Part shown: positions 9,072 to 17,564 of the stretch, piece after piece
Position numbering within the stretch: position 1 is the stretch's first letter
Layout of the letters: each line of letters opens with the position of its first letter
NCBI RefSeq assembly: GCF_003205615.1
Contig: NZ_PYBV01000011.1
Span: forward strand, 307,499-371,498
Origin: Micromonospora arborensis
GTDB lineage: Bacteria > Actinomycetota > Actinomycetes > Mycobacteriales > Micromonosporaceae
Length of the DNA: 64,000 bases
Direction: 5' to 3'
Notes under the pieces: generated by a model
Seen by the model: only the letters and a program-made list of their open reading frames with translations
Databases searched by the model: none
What the model was told of the DNA's origin: nothing
Program-made: the position numbers and the translations under genes

Positions 9072-9097
9072 GCCCCGCCCTGTCGCGGGGGCGGGGC
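9072..9097. terminator. bidirectional hairpin terminator
   Basis: GCCCCGCCC (9072-9080) pairs perfectly with GGGCGGGGC (9089-9097) around an 8-nt loop, in the 33-bp gap between two convergent genes. Confidence 0.6.
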
Positions 9098-9100
9098 AGG

Positions 9101-9907
9101 TCAGACGTCGACCGGGGACGGCGCGGTCAGGTGCTGACGGGCGAACTCCAGTGCGGCGCGCAGGTCCGCCTCGCGCACCGCGCGGCTCTTCGCGCCCCGG
9201 GTCGCGACCTCCACCGCCACCGCCCCGGTGAAGCCGCGCCCGGCCAGCGAGGAGAGCAGCTCACCGCAGGGTTGCGTGCCGCGGCCGGGCACCAGGTGCT
9301 CGTCGCGGCCCTCACCGGTGCCGTCGCCGAGGTGCACGTGGGCCAGCCCGGCACCCATCCGGTCGGCCATCGCGAGCGGGTCGCTGTGCGAGGCCGCGCA
9401 GTGCGACAGGTCCAGGGTGTACGACGGGTAGCCGGAGTCGGTGGGATCCCAACCCGGCACGTACGGGACGAACCGCCGACCGGCCATCCGCACCGGGTAC
9501 ATGTTCTCCACCGCGAACCGCAGCCCGGTGAATCGCGCCTCGACCGTGGCCAGCCCCTCGGCGAAGTTGCGCGCGTAGTCCCGTTGCCAGGTGAACGGCG
9601 GGTGCACCACGACGGTCGGCGCCTCCAGCGTCTCGGCCAGCTCGGCGGCCCTGCGCAGCCGCTCCCACGGGTCCGGGCTCCACACCCGCTGGGTGACCAG
9701 CAGGCAGGGTGCGTGCACCGAGAGCACCGGCACGCCGTAGTGCGTGGAGAGGCCGCGCAGCGCGCCCGCGTCCTGGCTGACCACGTCGGTCCAGACCATC
9801 ACCTCGACGCCGTCGTAGCCGAGTGCCGCAGCCAGTTGGAACGCCGCCGCGGTCGGCTCGGGAAAGACCGACGAGCTGGACAGGAGCACGGGAACGCGGG
9901 AAGTCAC
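9101..9907 (-). CDS. sugar phosphate isomerase/epimerase-type TIM barrel protein
   Basis: A 268-residue xylose-isomerase-like TIM barrel of the AP-endonuclease-2 superfamily. Metal-ligand segments are visible: [28 protein letters not shown] and the final EV-type strand GAVAVEVAT. The exact sugar is unknown. It lies next to the Ppx/GppA gene, the same order recalled for Rv0498 near Rv0496. The GTG start is preceded by TACGCT-N7, an apparent leaderless promoter. Confident as a fold call, not as a reaction. Confidence 0.9.
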   Translation of the reverse strand: MTSRVPVLLSSSSVFPEPTAAAFQLAAALGYDGVEVMVWTDVVSQDAGALRGLSTHYGVPVLSVHAPCLLVTQRVWSPDPWERLRRAAELAETLEAPTVVVHPPFTWQRDYARNFAEGLATVEARFTGLRFAVENMYPVRMAGRRFVPYVPGWDPTDSGYPSYTLDLSHCAASHSDPLAMADRMGAGLAHVHLGDGTGEGRDEHLVPGRGTQPCGELLSSLAGRGFTGAVAVEVATRGAKSRAVREADLRAALEFARQHLTAPSPVDV

Positions 9908-9982
9908 ATCAGTCAGCGTAGCCCGGCAGCGCCGGGGGCATCGTGACGAGCGCCGGCAAATCAGCCGAAACCGCCTGCCCGG

Positions 9983-10927
9983 TCAGATCGGTTCAAGTTG
10001 ATCGAGTCGGCGCAGAATGACGCCTTCCCGCAGCGCCCACGGGCAGATGTCCAGCGAGTCCAGATCCAGGCGGCGCATCACCGCCTCGGCGACCACCGCG
10101 CCGGCCAGCAGCTGGTGGGCCCGGGCCGAGCTGACCCCCTCCAACTCCATCAACTGGGCCGGTGGGATGTGTCGGATGAAGCCGATGACCTGCCGCAGAC
10201 CGGGGCGGGTCAGTTTCCGCCGCGCCCAGAGCCCGGCACCGGACGGTGCCGCCCCGGCCAGCCGGGCCAGGGTGCGGAACGTCTTCGAGGTGGCCACCGC
10301 GCGACCCCAACCCACCTCGGTCATCTGGTCGACCACCTTGTCCAGCCGACCCTCCACGTACTCCCGCAGCTTGTCGACGGCCTCGGCGGACGGCGGCGCC
10401 ACGCTGCCCGGGTCGACCCGCAGCCGCTCCCGGGTCAACCGCCCAGCGCCGAGCGGCAGCGAGATCGCGGCGTCCGGGTCCTCGTCGATGCCGGCGGCGA
10501 TCTCCAGTGAGCCGCCGCCGATGTCGAGCACCAGCAGCCGCCCCGCCGACCAGCCGAACCAACGCCGTACGGCCAGGAACGTCAGCCGCGCCTCGTCGGC
10601 GCCGGAGAGCACCGCCAGGCGTACGCCGGTCTCGTCGCGGACCCGGGCCAGCACCTCGGCCGCGTTGGTGGCGTCGCGCACCGCGGACGTGGCGAACGCG
10701 ATCAGGTCGTCGGCCTCCAGCCCGGTGGCGGCCACCTTGGCCATGCTCACCGCCTTGACCAGGCTGTCCGCGCCGGCTTCGGTCAGCGCACCGTCGGGGC
10801 CGATCTGCTCGGCCAGCCGGAGCACCACCTTCTCGGAGTGCGCCGGCCACGGGTGCGCGCCGTGGTGCGCGTCCACCACAAGGAGGTGCACCGTGTTGGA
10901 ACCGACGTCGAGGACACCCAGTCGCAT
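9983..10927 (-). CDS. Ppx/GppA-family exopolyphosphatase-like phosphatase
   Basis: A 314-residue member of the ASKHA-fold Ppx/GppA family, which hydrolyses polyphosphate or pppGpp. Phosphate-binding motifs [14 protein letters not shown] (residues 4-17) and [13 protein letters not shown] (about 131-143) are intact. Only the N-terminal catalytic domains are present, as in the short mycobacterial form (Rv0496); the C-terminal HD domain of long Ppx is absent. Start ATG follows TAGGGT by 7 nt without a ribosome site. It sits back to back with the cysteine-rich conserved gene. Whether it acts on polyphosphate is not readable from sequence. Confidence 0.93.
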   Translation of the reverse strand: MRLGVLDVGSNTVHLLVVDAHHGAHPWPAHSEKVVLRLAEQIGPDGALTEAGADSLVKAVSMAKVAATGLEADDLIAFATSAVRDATNAAEVLARVRDETGVRLAVLSGADEARLTFLAVRRWFGWSAGRLLVLDIGGGSLEIAAGIDEDPDAAISLPLGAGRLTRERLRVDPGSVAPPSAEAVDKLREYVEGRLDKVVDQMTEVGWGRAVATSKTFRTLARLAGAAPSGAGLWARRKLTRPGLRQVIGFIRHIPPAQLMELEGVSSARAHQLLAGAVVAEAVMRRLDLDSLDICPWALREGVILRRLDQLEPI

Positions 10928-11001
10928 GGTGAAGACCCTAGGTGCAACATGTTTGCGCGGCTCGCCGGCCCGCGGTCGTCACCGCGCGTACGCTGGTCCG
11001 G

Positions 11002-11805
11002 GTGACGATGGAGCTCCGTGTGCTGGTGGACGACCCGGGCGACCCGCGTAGTCGCGAGGTGCCGTTGGACTTCCCCCGGGAGTGGATCGAGTTCACCGAC
11101 CCGGCTGACGAGGCGCACCTGATCCGCGCCGACCTGACCTGGCTGCTTTCCCGCTGGACCTGCATCTTCGGCAAGGGCTGCCACGGCATCATCGCCGGGC
11201 GGGCCGCTGACGGTTGCTGTTCGCACGGTGCGTTCTTCACCGACTCGGACGACGAGAAGCGGGTCCGCAACGCCGTCAAGCGGCTCAACCCGTCGACCTG
11301 GCAGCACTTCCAGCGCGGGTTCAAGAACTGGACCGACGAGGACACCATCGACGGCAAGAACCCGGCCCGCCGCACCGCCACCCAGGGCGCCGACGGTCCG
11401 TGTGTGTTCCTCAACGACGCCGACTTCGTCGGCGGCGGGGGCTGCGCGCTGCACGCCCAGGCGTTGCGCGACGGGGTGCACCCGTTGGAATACAAGCCGG
11501 ACGTCTGCTGGCAGTTGCCGATCCGCCGAGATCAGGACTGGGTCAAGCGGCCGGACAACTCCAAGGTGCTGGTCTCCACGCTGTCCGAGTTCGATCGGCG
11601 CGGCTGGGGAGCCGGCGGGCACGACCTGGACTGGTGGTGCACCTCCTCGACGGACGCGCACGTCGGCACCGAACCGATGTACCTGTCGTACGCCCCGGAG
11701 CTGACCGCGCTGATCGGCGCTGCCGCGTACGAGCGGCTGGCCGAGTTGTGCGCGGCGCGAACGAAGCAGGGCATGGTCGCCCCGCACCCCGCCGACGAGT
11801 CCTGA
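11002..11805 (+). CDS. conserved actinobacterial cysteine-rich protein (Rv0495c-like)
   Basis: A 267-residue protein of unknown function. The striking part is a cysteine cluster near residues 50-72 (CIFGKGC, GCCSHG) with another Cys pair further on (GGGCALH, DVCWQLP), reminiscent of YkgJ/DUF3109-type metal or Fe-S binding proteins. It occupies the position of Rv0495c beside the Ppx/GppA gene. I place the start at GTG 11002 because TACGCT ends 7 nt before it; ATG 11008 is an alternative and the longer frame upstream looks non-coding. Bound metal and role are unknown. Confidence 0.85.
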   Translation: MTMELRVLVDDPGDPRSREVPLDFPREWIEFTDPADEAHLIRADLTWLLSRWTCIFGKGCHGIIAGRAADGCCSHGAFFTDSDDEKRVRNAVKRLNPSTWQHFQRGFKNWTDEDTIDGKNPARRTATQGADGPCVFLNDADFVGGGGCALHAQALRDGVHPLEYKPDVCWQLPIRRDQDWVKRPDNSKVLVSTLSEFDRRGWGAGGHDLDWWCTSSTDAHVGTEPMYLSYAPELTALIGAAAYERLAELCAARTKQGMVAPHPADES

Positions 11806-11812
11806 GCGCCGC

Positions 11813-12391
11813 TCAGCTCAGGGCTTCGTCGACCAGGGTGCGGGCGCTGCGCCGGGCCGCCTCGGCGATCGCCGGGTCTCCGTCCAGCACACCGCTGGCG
11901 AGCCCGCCGTCCAGCAGCAGGGTGAGTTGCCGGGCGAGCAGTTCCGGGTCGGCGGCGCCGGCCTGCCGGGCCAGCTCAGTCACCCAGGCCCGTACCACGG
12001 TCTTGTGCTCGACCGTCCGGGCGTGCACCGGGCCACCGGCGGACGATTCGGCGGCGGTGTTGATGAACGCGCAGCCGTGGTAACCCTCCCGGCGGCAGGC
12101 GCCGGCCAGAGCGTCGAACATCCCGACCAGCTGGTCGCGCGGCTCGTCGCCGGCATCCCGGGCCGCGGCGCGCAACGCGCCGAACCACGCCTGGTCGACC
12201 CGATCGAGGTACGCCAGCACGAGATCGTCCTTGCGCGGAAAGTGCTTGTAGAGCGTCGCCTTGGCCACGCCCGACTCGGCGATCACCGTGTCCACCCCCA
12301 CGCCGCGCGGCCCGTGCGCGTAGAAGAGCCGGAACGCGGTGTCCAGGATCCGGTCTCGGGCCGAGCCGGCCGGAGTGCGGGGCGCGGGCAT
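11813..12391 (-). CDS. TetR/AcrR-family regulator
   Basis: A 192-residue repressor with an N-terminal HTH (GVGVDTVIAESGVAKATLYKHF, about residues 28-50) and a C-terminal domain resembling TetR_C groups whose members control oxidoreductases. A good ribosome site, GAGGGAG, lies 6 nt before the ATG. The upstream region carries ACAGACAGGTCCGT, almost the same as a site in front of the NADP-binding oxidoreductase gene 600 bp away, so it probably represses both itself and that gene. Confidence 0.92.
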   Translation of the reverse strand: MPAPRTPAGSARDRILDTAFRLFYAHGPRGVGVDTVIAESGVAKATLYKHFPRKDDLVLAYLDRVDQAWFGALRAAARDAGDEPRDQLVGMFDALAGACRREGYHGCAFINTAAESSAGGPVHARTVEHKTVVRAWVTELARQAGAADPELLARQLTLLLDGGLASGVLDGDPAIAEAARRSARTLVDEALS

Positions 12392-12429
12392 CGGTACTCC
12401 CTCGATCTGCTGGTGGCGGAACAGATCCT

Positions 12430-12443
12430 ACAGACAGGTCCGT
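12430..12443 (-). promoter_or_regulatory. candidate TetR operator, regulator side
   Basis: ACAGACAGGTCCGT, 39 bp upstream of the regulator start. It matches the palindromic site at 12943-12956 (reverse complement ACAGACAGGTCTGT) in 13 of 14 positions. Confidence 0.6.
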
Positions 12444-12527
12444 CTACATCCGCTTACTGCGGACCTCCACTGCCAGCCTCCGGTCAACCGCCCACCGTCC
12501 AGCGCCACCGACCCACCCTGGGCAGCC

Positions 12528-12833
12528 CCTGTAGAGCTGCCCCAGAAATGGGGCGATCCTCCGGACGGAGCGAGACGAGTCCGAGCAGGAGAAGCCGAAT
12601 CCGAGCAGGAGGAGGCGAGTCCGAGCATCAGGAGGCAAGTCCGAGCAGGCGGCACGCGGGCGCCCAGCAGACGGCACCCGCCCCGCAGCAGACGGCACGC
12701 GGGCACCCAGCAGACGGCACCCGCCCCGCAGCAGACGGCACGCGGGCACCCAGCAGCCGGCACGCGAGCAGCCAGCAGCCCTTCCGAGGGCCGCGTCGGT
12801 TGAGCCGCCCCATATTTGGGGCAGCTCTACAGG
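12528..12833. repeat. paired inverted-repeat element with tandem-repeat interior
   Basis: Two 27-bp units face each other: 12528-12554 starts CCTGTAGAGCTGCCCC and 12807-12833 ends GGGGCAGCTCTACAGG. Each unit also contains its own small hairpin (GCCCC-N6-GGGGC). Between them are tandem repeats. A second pair lies at 38201-38275. The organisation, hairpin units in inverted pairs, is that of REP/BIME or MITE-like elements. Confidence 0.75.
12570..12780. repeat. GC-rich tandem repeats inside the paired element
   Basis: First four imperfect copies of a roughly 20-bp unit with core AGTCCGAGCAGGAG, then about three copies of a longer unit built on CAGCAGACGGCACGCGGGCA. Units vary in length and have no spacers, so this is not a CRISPR. 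Several frames stay open through it, but none looks like a protein gene. Confidence 0.7.
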
Positions 12834-12942
12834 CGCAGGAAGACCACCCACCCGCCCGCCCGCCCGCCGGGCAAGCCCCAGCCGGTGACATCGGGCGCGC
12901 ACGACACCTCTTCAAGGCCATCGATTTCAAGGCCGCCACTAG

Positions 12943-12956
12943 ACAGACCTGTCTGT
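12943..12956 (+). promoter_or_regulatory. candidate TetR operator, oxidoreductase side
   Basis: ACAGACCTGTCTGT has perfect 6-bp arms around a 2-bp centre. TAGTCT immediately follows (12957-12962) as a possible -10, so a bound repressor would block the promoter of the downstream oxidoreductase. Confidence 0.6.
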
Positions 12957-13013
12957 TAGTCTGCTCGCAATCGGCACGAGCCCACTCGATGTCCCGACGG
13001 AGGATCGATCGAC

Positions 13014-13667
13014 ATGCGTATCGCAGTTCTCGGCACCGGCTCGGTCGGTCGAGCCATCGCCGCCCGTGCGGCGGAGTTGGGTCACCAGGTGAGCATCGGC
13101 ACCCGCGACGTCGCGGCCACGCGGGCCGGCGAGTACGCCGCCTGGGCGGCGCAGCACCCCGAGGTCGGCCTGGCAACCCTCGCCGAAGCCGCCAGCGCCG
13201 CCGAGCTGGTGGTGAACGCCACCAACGGCAACGGCTCGCTACCCGCGCTGACCTCGGCCGGCGCACCGAACCTGGCCGGCAAGGTTCTGCTCGACATCGC
13301 CAACCCGCTCGACTTCGGTGCGGGCTTTCCGCCCACCCTGTCGGTGCACAACACCGACTCCCTCGCCGAACGCATCCAGCGCGAGTTTCCGCGGACCTTG
13401 GTGGTCAAGTCACTCAACACGCTCACCGCCGAGCTGATGGTGCATCCGCGTCAGCTCGCCGGCGGTGAGCACAGCGTCTTCGTCTCCGGTGACGACGCGG
13501 AGGCCAAGCGGATCGTCACCGGACTGCTCATCAGCTTCGGGCACACCGACGTGATCGACCTCGGTGACCTCTCCACCGCACGGGGCACCGAGATGCTGCT
13601 GCCACTCTGGCTACGGCTCTACGGCCGGCTCGACACCGCCATCTTCAACATCAAGGTCGTCCGCTGA
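13014..13667 (+). CDS. NADP-binding F420-reductase-like oxidoreductase
   Basis: A 217-residue Rossmann protein like the NADPH:F420 oxidoreductase-type family (F420_oxidored). The nucleotide motif GTGSVGRAIAARAAELGH is at residues 7-24, and NATNG, LDIANPLDF and the C-terminal GTEMLLPLWLRLYG fit that family. Members transfer hydride between NADP and F420 or act on other substrates, so the reaction is not certain. A GGAGG site lies about 10 nt before the ATG. Expression is probably controlled by the adjacent TetR regulator through the shared operator. Confidence 0.86.
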   Translation: MRIAVLGTGSVGRAIAARAAELGHQVSIGTRDVAATRAGEYAAWAAQHPEVGLATLAEAASAAELVVNATNGNGSLPALTSAGAPNLAGKVLLDIANPLDFGAGFPPTLSVHNTDSLAERIQREFPRTLVVKSLNTLTAELMVHPRQLAGGEHSVFVSGDDAEAKRIVTGLLISFGHTDVIDLGDLSTARGTEMLLPLWLRLYGRLDTAIFNIKVVR

Positions 13668-13681
13668 CCAAGCGCGAACAG

Positions 13682-13720
13682 CCCGAAGGGGGCCTGCGCC
13701 GAACGCAGACCCCCTTCGGG
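13682..13720. terminator. bidirectional hairpin terminator
   Basis: Arms 13682-13698 and 13704-13720 pair over 17 bp with one mismatch around a 5-nt loop. It lies between the convergent oxidoreductase and response-regulator genes and can serve both. Confidence 0.75.
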
Positions 13721-13728
13721 TACGCCGA

Positions 13729-14412
13729 TCACGGCTCGAACTTGTAGCCCAGGCCCCGGACGGTGACGATGAAGCGCGGCGCGGACGGCTCCGGCTCGAT
13801 CTTGGAACGCAGCCGCTTGACGTGCACGTCCAACGTCTTGGTGTCACCGACATAGTCGGCGCCCCAGACCCGGTCGATGAGCTGGCCACGGGTGAGCACC
13901 CGGCCAGCGTTGCGCAGGAGCAGTTCCAGCAGCTCGAATTCCTTCAGCGGCAACTGCACGGCCCCGCCATCGACGGTCACCACGTGCCGTTCGATGTCCA
14001 TCCGCACCGGCCCGGCGGCCAACGTCGGAGCACCCGTTTCGGCCACCTCCGGGCTCTGCCGGCGCAGCACCGCCCGGATCCGGGCAACCAGTTCCCGCGG
14101 CGAGTACGGCTTGGTGACGTAGTCGTCGGCGCCGATCTCCAGCCCGACCACCTTGTCGATCTCGCTGTCCCGGGCGGTGACCATGATGATCGGCACGGCC
14201 GACCGCTGTCGCAGTTGCCGGCAGACCTCGGTCCCCGACATCTCTGGCAGCATCAGGTCGAGCAGCACGATGTCGGCGCCGGTCCGGTCGAACTCGGTGA
14301 GGGCGTCGGTGCCGGTCGCAGCGACCGAAACCTCGAAGCCCTCCTTACGGAGCATGTACGACAAGGCGTCGGAGAACGACTCCTCGTCCTCGACCACCAG
14401 AACGCGGCTCAA
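13729..14412 (-). CDS. regX3: RegX3/PhoP-type response regulator
   Basis: An OmpR-family regulator of 227 residues. Receiver features are the acidic pocket VVEDEE, phospho-acceptor Asp in VLLDLMLP, and TKPYS; the C-terminal winged helix ends VRGLGYKF. It should bind PHO-box direct repeats and respond to phosphate limitation with SenX3. A TTG start at 14412 is preferred: AAGGAAG stands 6 nt before it and the protein then begins like mycobacterial RegX3 (SRVLVVEDE). The in-frame ATG at 14430 has no good ribosome site. Transcribed behind senX3; a strong hairpin follows. Confidence 0.93.
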   Translation of the reverse strand: MSRVLVVEDEESFSDALSYMLRKEGFEVSVAATGTDALTEFDRTGADIVLLDLMLPEMSGTEVCRQLRQRSAVPIIMVTARDSEIDKVVGLEIGADDYVTKPYSPRELVARIRAVLRRQSPEVAETGAPTLAAGPVRMDIERHVVTVDGGAVQLPLKEFELLELLLRNAGRVLTRGQLIDRVWGADYVGDTKTLDVHVKRLRSKIEPEPSAPRFIVTVRGLGYKFEP

Positions 14413-14436
14413 CGGGGACTTCCTTTCCATTTGCTG

Positions 14437-15720
14437 TCAGACCTGCCGTAGCCCAGCCGGACCGGACTCGATCCCAACCGGCGGCAGTGTCGCCAGCAGG
14501 TCATCCGGGGGGCTGGCAGGCAGCCGGAGGGTGAACGTCGATCCACCACCAAGAGTGCTCGACACCTCGACCCGTCCGCCATGGTTGCTCGCGATGTGTT
14601 TCACGATCGCCAGGCCGAGCCCGGTGCCGCCGGTGGCACGCGAACGGGCCTGGTCTGCCCGGTAGAACCGCTCGAAGATGCGGTCCACGTCGGTAGGGGC
14701 AATGCCGATGCCCTGGTCAGCGACCGCGATCTCGACGTGCTCGTCGTCACCGCGGAGCGTGACCCGCACAACGGTGTCCTCGCCCGAGTAGTTGATGGCG
14801 TTTTCCACGAGATTCGCCACCGCCGTGGCGAGTTGGGAGTCGCTGCCGTACACGGTGAGGCCACGCTCACCGTCGACGCTCACCTCGACACCGCGGGCGG
14901 AAGCCGTGGTGCGGGTCCGGTCGACCACCTCGGCGATCACCCAGTCCAGCGCGACCGGCTCGGGTGGCGGCTGCGGTTCGGCGCCCTGCAACCGGGTCAG
15001 CTCCAGCAACTCCTGCACCAGCCGGCCCAGCCGGGTCGACTCGTGCTGGATCCGTTCGGCGAACCGGCGGGCGGCCACCAGGTCCTCGGAGAGGTCGGGT
15101 GCCGCGGCGTCGGCCGGCTCGGTCGCGTCCAGCAATGCCTCGGCGAGCAGTTGCAGCGCCCCGATCGGGGTCTTCAGCTCGTGGCTCACGTTGGCCACGA
15201 AGTCACGTCGTACGCGGGTCAGACGGTGTGACTCGGTCACGTCGACCGCCTCCACCGCGATGAAGCCATTGCCGAGGCCCATGGCCCGCAGGTGCACGCC
15301 GAGCGGGTTCTCCCCCGCGCTGTCGCGACCTCGGGGCAGATCCAGTTCGATCTCGCGCCGCACACCGGTGCGTCGTACCTGGCCGGCAAGGGTGCGGATC
15401 AGCGGGTGCGCGGCGATCGAGCCGGGGAGACTGCCGGTACGCAGAAGCCCCATCGCACGCGCGGCCGGGTTGATCAGCACGGGCAGGTCGTCGTTGTCCA
15501 GTACCACGACACCGGCCCGGAGCGAGTCGATCGTCCGGCGGCCGAGCCCGGCCTGCTGCTCGTCGGCGATCGCGGGCCTCCCCCTGCTCCAGCGGGAGCT
15601 CGCGCTCCCCGTCGACGTGGAGCGACCGTCCCGCGCTCGCAGGAACCGGGGCAGCACGAAACCGGCGGCCAGCCCGGCCACCAACGCCACGGCCACCACG
15701 ACCGCCACTGCCCACTCCAC
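14437..15720 (-). CDS. senX3: SenX3-type phosphate-sensing histidine kinase
   Basis: A 427-residue sensor kinase. It has an N-terminal membrane segment (residues 2-26), a PAS-like region, the H-box VSHELKTPIGAL near 185, N-box NLVENAINYS, G-boxes DQGIGIAP and GTGLGLAIV. Only one clear membrane span is visible, whereas mycobacterial SenX3 has two, so topology is uncertain. The GTG start is 6 nt after TACGAT with no ribosome site, a likely leaderless mRNA. It forms an operon with regX3 and is divergent from phoU, with a PHO box between them. Confidence 0.94.
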   Translation of the reverse strand: MEWAVAVVVAVALVAGLAAGFVLPRFLRARDGRSTSTGSASSRWSRGRPAIADEQQAGLGRRTIDSLRAGVVVLDNDDLPVLINPAARAMGLLRTGSLPGSIAAHPLIRTLAGQVRRTGVRREIELDLPRGRDSAGENPLGVHLRAMGLGNGFIAVEAVDVTESHRLTRVRRDFVANVSHELKTPIGALQLLAEALLDATEPADAAAPDLSEDLVAARRFAERIQHESTRLGRLVQELLELTRLQGAEPQPPPEPVALDWVIAEVVDRTRTTASARGVEVSVDGERGLTVYGSDSQLATAVANLVENAINYSGEDTVVRVTLRGDDEHVEIAVADQGIGIAPTDVDRIFERFYRADQARSRATGGTGLGLAIVKHIASNHGGRVEVSSTLGGGSTFTLRLPASPPDDLLATLPPVGIESGPAGLRQV

Positions 15721-15792
15721 CCGGCGATCGTAGGGTCATTGTTAACCTGGCTACCACACAGACCGGGACGAACCACCCTCACTTTCAGAATT

Positions 15793-15857
15793 GTTCACCC
15801 CCGCGCCTGGCGTCGTTCACCGTGGTTCATCCGGGGTCCGTCCGCGCCCCCTACCGT
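15793..15857 (+). promoter_or_regulatory. PHO box and promoter of phoU
   Basis: GTTCACC at 15793 and 15815 (22 bp apart, two 11-bp turns) and GTTCATC at 15825 form direct repeats of the actinobacterial PhoP/RegX3 type. TACCGT at 15852-15857 is a fitting -10. The site lies between the divergent senX3 and phoU starts and may act on both. Confidence 0.65.
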
Positions 15858-15925
15858 TGGCGTCGCACCTGCTCAACCCCCCTGCGCCGGCACCCGTCGG
15901 CGGCGACCGACCACAGGACGTGATG

Positions 15926-16579
15926 ATGCGCGACGAGTTCCGGGCCGACCTCCAGATCGTCAGCCAACTGCTGGTGGACATGGCGGAGGGCGTCCGCGCC
16001 GCCATGCGCCAGGCCACCCGGGCCCTGCTCACCGCCGACCGGCAGGCCGCCGAGACGGTCATCGAGCGGGACGCCGAGATCGACGACCTCTACCGGCACG
16101 TCGAGGAGCGGGTCTGTGACCTGCTCGCCCGACAGGCGCCCGTCGCCTCCGACCTCCGAGCAATGATCACCGCGCTGCACGTGGCCGCTGATCTGGAGCG
16201 GATGGGCGACCTCGCCGATCACGTGGCGAAGACCGCGCTGCGCCGGCACCCCTCCCCCGCCGTCCCCGCCGAGCTGCGGACGGTCTTCACCGAGATGTCC
16301 GAGATCGCCGACCGGATGGCCGTGAAGATCGGCTCCGTGCTGGCGAAGCCCGACGCCGACCTTGCCGGCGAGCTGGACCGGGACGACGACGCCATGGACG
16401 AGCTGCACAAGAACCTGTTCGCAGTGCTGCTCGGCGACGACTGGCCGTACGGGGTGGAGACCGCGATCGACGCCACCCTGCTGGGCCGCTTCTACGAGCG
16501 CTTCGCCGACCACGCGGTCAACGCCGGCGAGCACGTGATCTTCCTGATCACCGGGGAGAACACGCCCAGCGGCAACTGA
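15926..16579 (+). CDS. phoU: phosphate signalling protein PhoU
   Basis: A 217-residue all-helical protein made of two repeated three-helix bundles, with the acidic metal-cluster motifs (ERDAEIDDLYRHVE and RDDDAMDELH; LERMGDLADHV and YERFADHAVNAG). PhoU couples the Pst transporter to the sensor kinase and holds the kinase in its phosphatase state when phosphate is plentiful. ATG 15926 gives the conserved MRDEF start; ATG 15923 is one codon earlier. It is separate from pstSCAB here but shares PHO-box control. Confidence 0.94.
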   Translation: MRDEFRADLQIVSQLLVDMAEGVRAAMRQATRALLTADRQAAETVIERDAEIDDLYRHVEERVCDLLARQAPVASDLRAMITALHVAADLERMGDLADHVAKTALRRHPSPAVPAELRTVFTEMSEIADRMAVKIGSVLAKPDADLAGELDRDDDAMDELHKNLFAVLLGDDWPYGVETAIDATLLGRFYERFADHAVNAGEHVIFLITGENTPSGN

Positions 16580-16591
16580 CCCAGTGCGAAG

Positions 16592-16635
16592 AAGGGGCCC
16601 CTCGTCATCGCTCACGCGCTGACGGGGGGCCCCTT
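16592..16635. terminator. bidirectional hairpin terminator
   Basis: AAGGGGCCCCTCGTCA (16592-16607) pairs with 16620-16635 in 15 of 16 positions around a 12-nt loop, ending CCCCTTT on the plus strand. It lies between the convergent phoU and gpmA genes. Confidence 0.75.
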
Positions 16636-16643
16636 TCAGCAGC

Positions 16644-17420
16644 TCAGCGGCCCTGGTTCGCCACCGCGGCGGCGGCTTCCTTCGCGGCGGTCGGGTCGAG
16701 GTACGTGCCACCCAGGGTGAGCGGGCGCAACTGCGGGTCGAGGTCGTAGCGCAGCGGAATGCCCGTCGGGATGTTCAGCTTGGCGATCGCCTCGTCGGAG
16801 ATCTGGTCGAGGTGCTTGACCAGGGCGCGCAGCGAGTTGCCGTGCGCGGCCACCAGCACCGTCCGGCCGGCCAGGATGTCCGGCACGATCGAGTCGTACC
16901 AGTAGGGCAGCATCCGCTCGACGACGTCCTTGAGGCATTCGGTACGCGGCATCAGCTCGGTCGGCAGCAGCGCGTAGCGGGGGTCGCCGACCTGCGACCA
17001 CTCGTCGTTGTCGTCGATCGGCGGCGGCGGGGTGTCGTACGACCGGCGCCAGAGCATGAACTGCTCCTCGCCGTACTCGTCGAGGGTCTGCTTCTTGTTC
17101 TTGCCCTGCAGGGCGCCGTAGTGCCGCTCATTGAGCCGCCACGACCGGCGCACCGCGATCCAGTGCCGGTCGGCGGCGTTCAGCGCCAGCTCGGCGGTGC
17201 GGATCGCACGGCGCATCACACTGGTGTGCACGACGTCCGGCAGCAGGCTGTGCTCGCGCAGCAGCTCGCCACCGCGCCGCGCCTCGCCCTCGCCCTTTTC
17301 GGTCAGGTCGACGTCCACCCAGCCGGTGAAGAGGTTCTTGGCATTCCAGTCGCTCTCACCGTGCCGCAGCAGGACCAGCGTCCCGACGGTGGGCCCTTCG
17401 CTCGCAGTCATGCGGATCAT
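16644..17420 (-). CDS. gpmA: 2,3-bisphosphoglycerate-dependent phosphoglycerate mutase
   Basis: A 258-residue glycolytic enzyme interconverting 3- and 2-phosphoglycerate. Catalytic histidine in [10 protein letters not shown] near residue 19; the family blocks [23 protein letters not shown] and [15 protein letters not shown] are intact. ATG 17420 has GAGG four nt upstream; ATG 17411 is a possible alternative giving MTASEG. gpm1 next to senX3/regX3 is also the mycobacterial order. Confidence 0.96.
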   Translation of the reverse strand: MIRMTASEGPTVGTLVLLRHGESDWNAKNLFTGWVDVDLTEKGEGEARRGGELLREHSLLPDVVHTSVMRRAIRTAELALNAADRHWIAVRRSWRLNERHYGALQGKNKKQTLDEYGEEQFMLWRRSYDTPPPPIDDNDEWSQVGDPRYALLPTELMPRTECLKDVVERMLPYWYDSIVPDILAGRTVLVAAHGNSLRALVKHLDQISDEAIAKLNIPTGIPLRYDLDPQLRPLTLGGTYLDPTAAKEAAAAVANQGR

Positions 17421-17564
17421 CCTGCCTCAACCGCCCCTGGGACACGCGGGCGGCCGTCGTGACGACCACCACGTGAAAATGCGGGTGACCAGCGGATCCG
17501 CCCCCGGCTAGGGTTGTAAGGCACGACAGTCATATCAGTCATTACTTTCAAGCGGGGCGCCAGA

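Noticed and set aside
12570..12780. possible CRISPR-like array
   Set aside because: Units differ in length, there are no constant-length unique spacers and no cas genes.
13729..14430. ATG 14430 as regX3 start
   Set aside because: Ribosome site is poor, while TTG 14412 has AAGGAAG at 6 nt and gives the conserved N-terminus. Not excluded.
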